From Leidyana gryllorum EB-2025a (lineage: Eukaryota > Apicomplexa), in NCBI GenBank assembly GCA_048772705.1, contig JBLWGC010000147.1, positions 1 through 35,660 of the forward strand: DNA of 35,660 nucleotides, written 5' to 3'. The notes beneath the pieces were generated by a model that saw nothing but the letters and a program-made list of their open reading frames with translations, was not told the DNA's origin and did not search any database. The first letter of the stretch is position 1; each line of letters begins with the position of its first letter. A program made the position numbers and the translations under genes. Positions 35,636-35,660 of this stretch are shown here, piece after piece.

Positions 35636-35660
35636 CAACTCCCTTAGCTGCAGCTTTAGC

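Noticed and set aside
1-35660. CRISPR-like array of short direct repeats
   Set aside because: Repeated 70-80-nt units fold as tRNAs, differ by isotype and occur on both strands; spacers are also repeated.
1-35660. Bacterial or phage tRNA cluster
   Set aside because: No encoded CCA ends, A34 in eight four- or six-box families, eukaryotic-type initiator Met and a Tyr intron.

Overview
The window is a dense tRNA-gene array from a eukaryotic nuclear genome. I found no convincing protein-coding gene: every long reading frame runs through tRNA genes or their conserved spacers. About 230 tRNA genes, damaged copies and fragments lie on both strands, roughly one per 150 bases. No stretch above 300 bases lacks tRNA-derived sequence. 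The largest gaps are 16849-17064, 20041-20206 and 33935-34082. Evidence for a eukaryote: A34 isoacceptors (Ala AGC, Val AAC, Thr AGU, Pro AGG, Arg ACG, Leu AAG, Ile AAU, Ser AGA); an initiator Met with an A1:U72 pair and an AUCGAAA T-loop; Tyr genes split by a 7-nt intron; no encoded CCA. The species cannot be fixed from this sequence. A genome with very many clustered tRNA genes and frequent C34 isoacceptors (CAC, CGU, CUC, CUG, CAG) is expected; an oomycete-like or other protist genome is only a guess.

All 20 standard amino acids are represented. Anticodons seen in at least partly intact copies: Ala AGC/UGC; Arg ACG/UCG/CCG (CCU only damaged); Asn GUU; Asp GUC and, unusually, AUC; Cys GCA; Gln CUG (UUG damaged); Glu CUC/UUC; Gly GCC/UCC; His GUG; Ile AAU/UAU; Leu AAG/CAG/CAA; Lys UUU/CUU; initiator and elongator Met; Phe GAA; Pro AGG/CGG/UGG; Ser AGA/CGA/UGA/GCU; Thr AGU/CGU; Trp CCA; Tyr GUA; Val AAC/CAC/UAC. 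I saw no Leu UAA or UAG, Thr UGU, Gly CCC or standard Arg UCU.

Layout: the array consists of modules of 4-13 genes with conserved spacers, copied in direct and inverted orientation. Main pairs: 569-2657 with 12213-14260 (inverted, 13 genes); 7730-8361 with 9214-9811 (direct); 5612-6115 with 34150-34652 (inverted); 3391-3943 with 34734-35301 (inverted); 21548-22369 with 30288-31171 (direct); 23368-23771 with 35230-35635 (inverted). A further copy at 28195-29261 is the 1053-2131 segment inverted between two opposed Thr genes. Microscale rearrangements include tRNA/tRNA chimeras, arm deletions and a Ser gene split by a short inversion.

The most interesting loci are tRNA bodies of one family with the anticodon of another, including an Arg-type tRNA with the opal anticodon UCA (31574-31646), a Gln-type copy with the amber anticodon CUA (7380-7451), a Lys body with the Glu anticodon UUC (27994-28066), Ala bodies with Val anticodons, and initiator-Met bodies with CGU. 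Most intact genes also lack the usual run of four or more T just downstream. Either transcription is atypical (read-through or multicistronic) or much of the array is silent.
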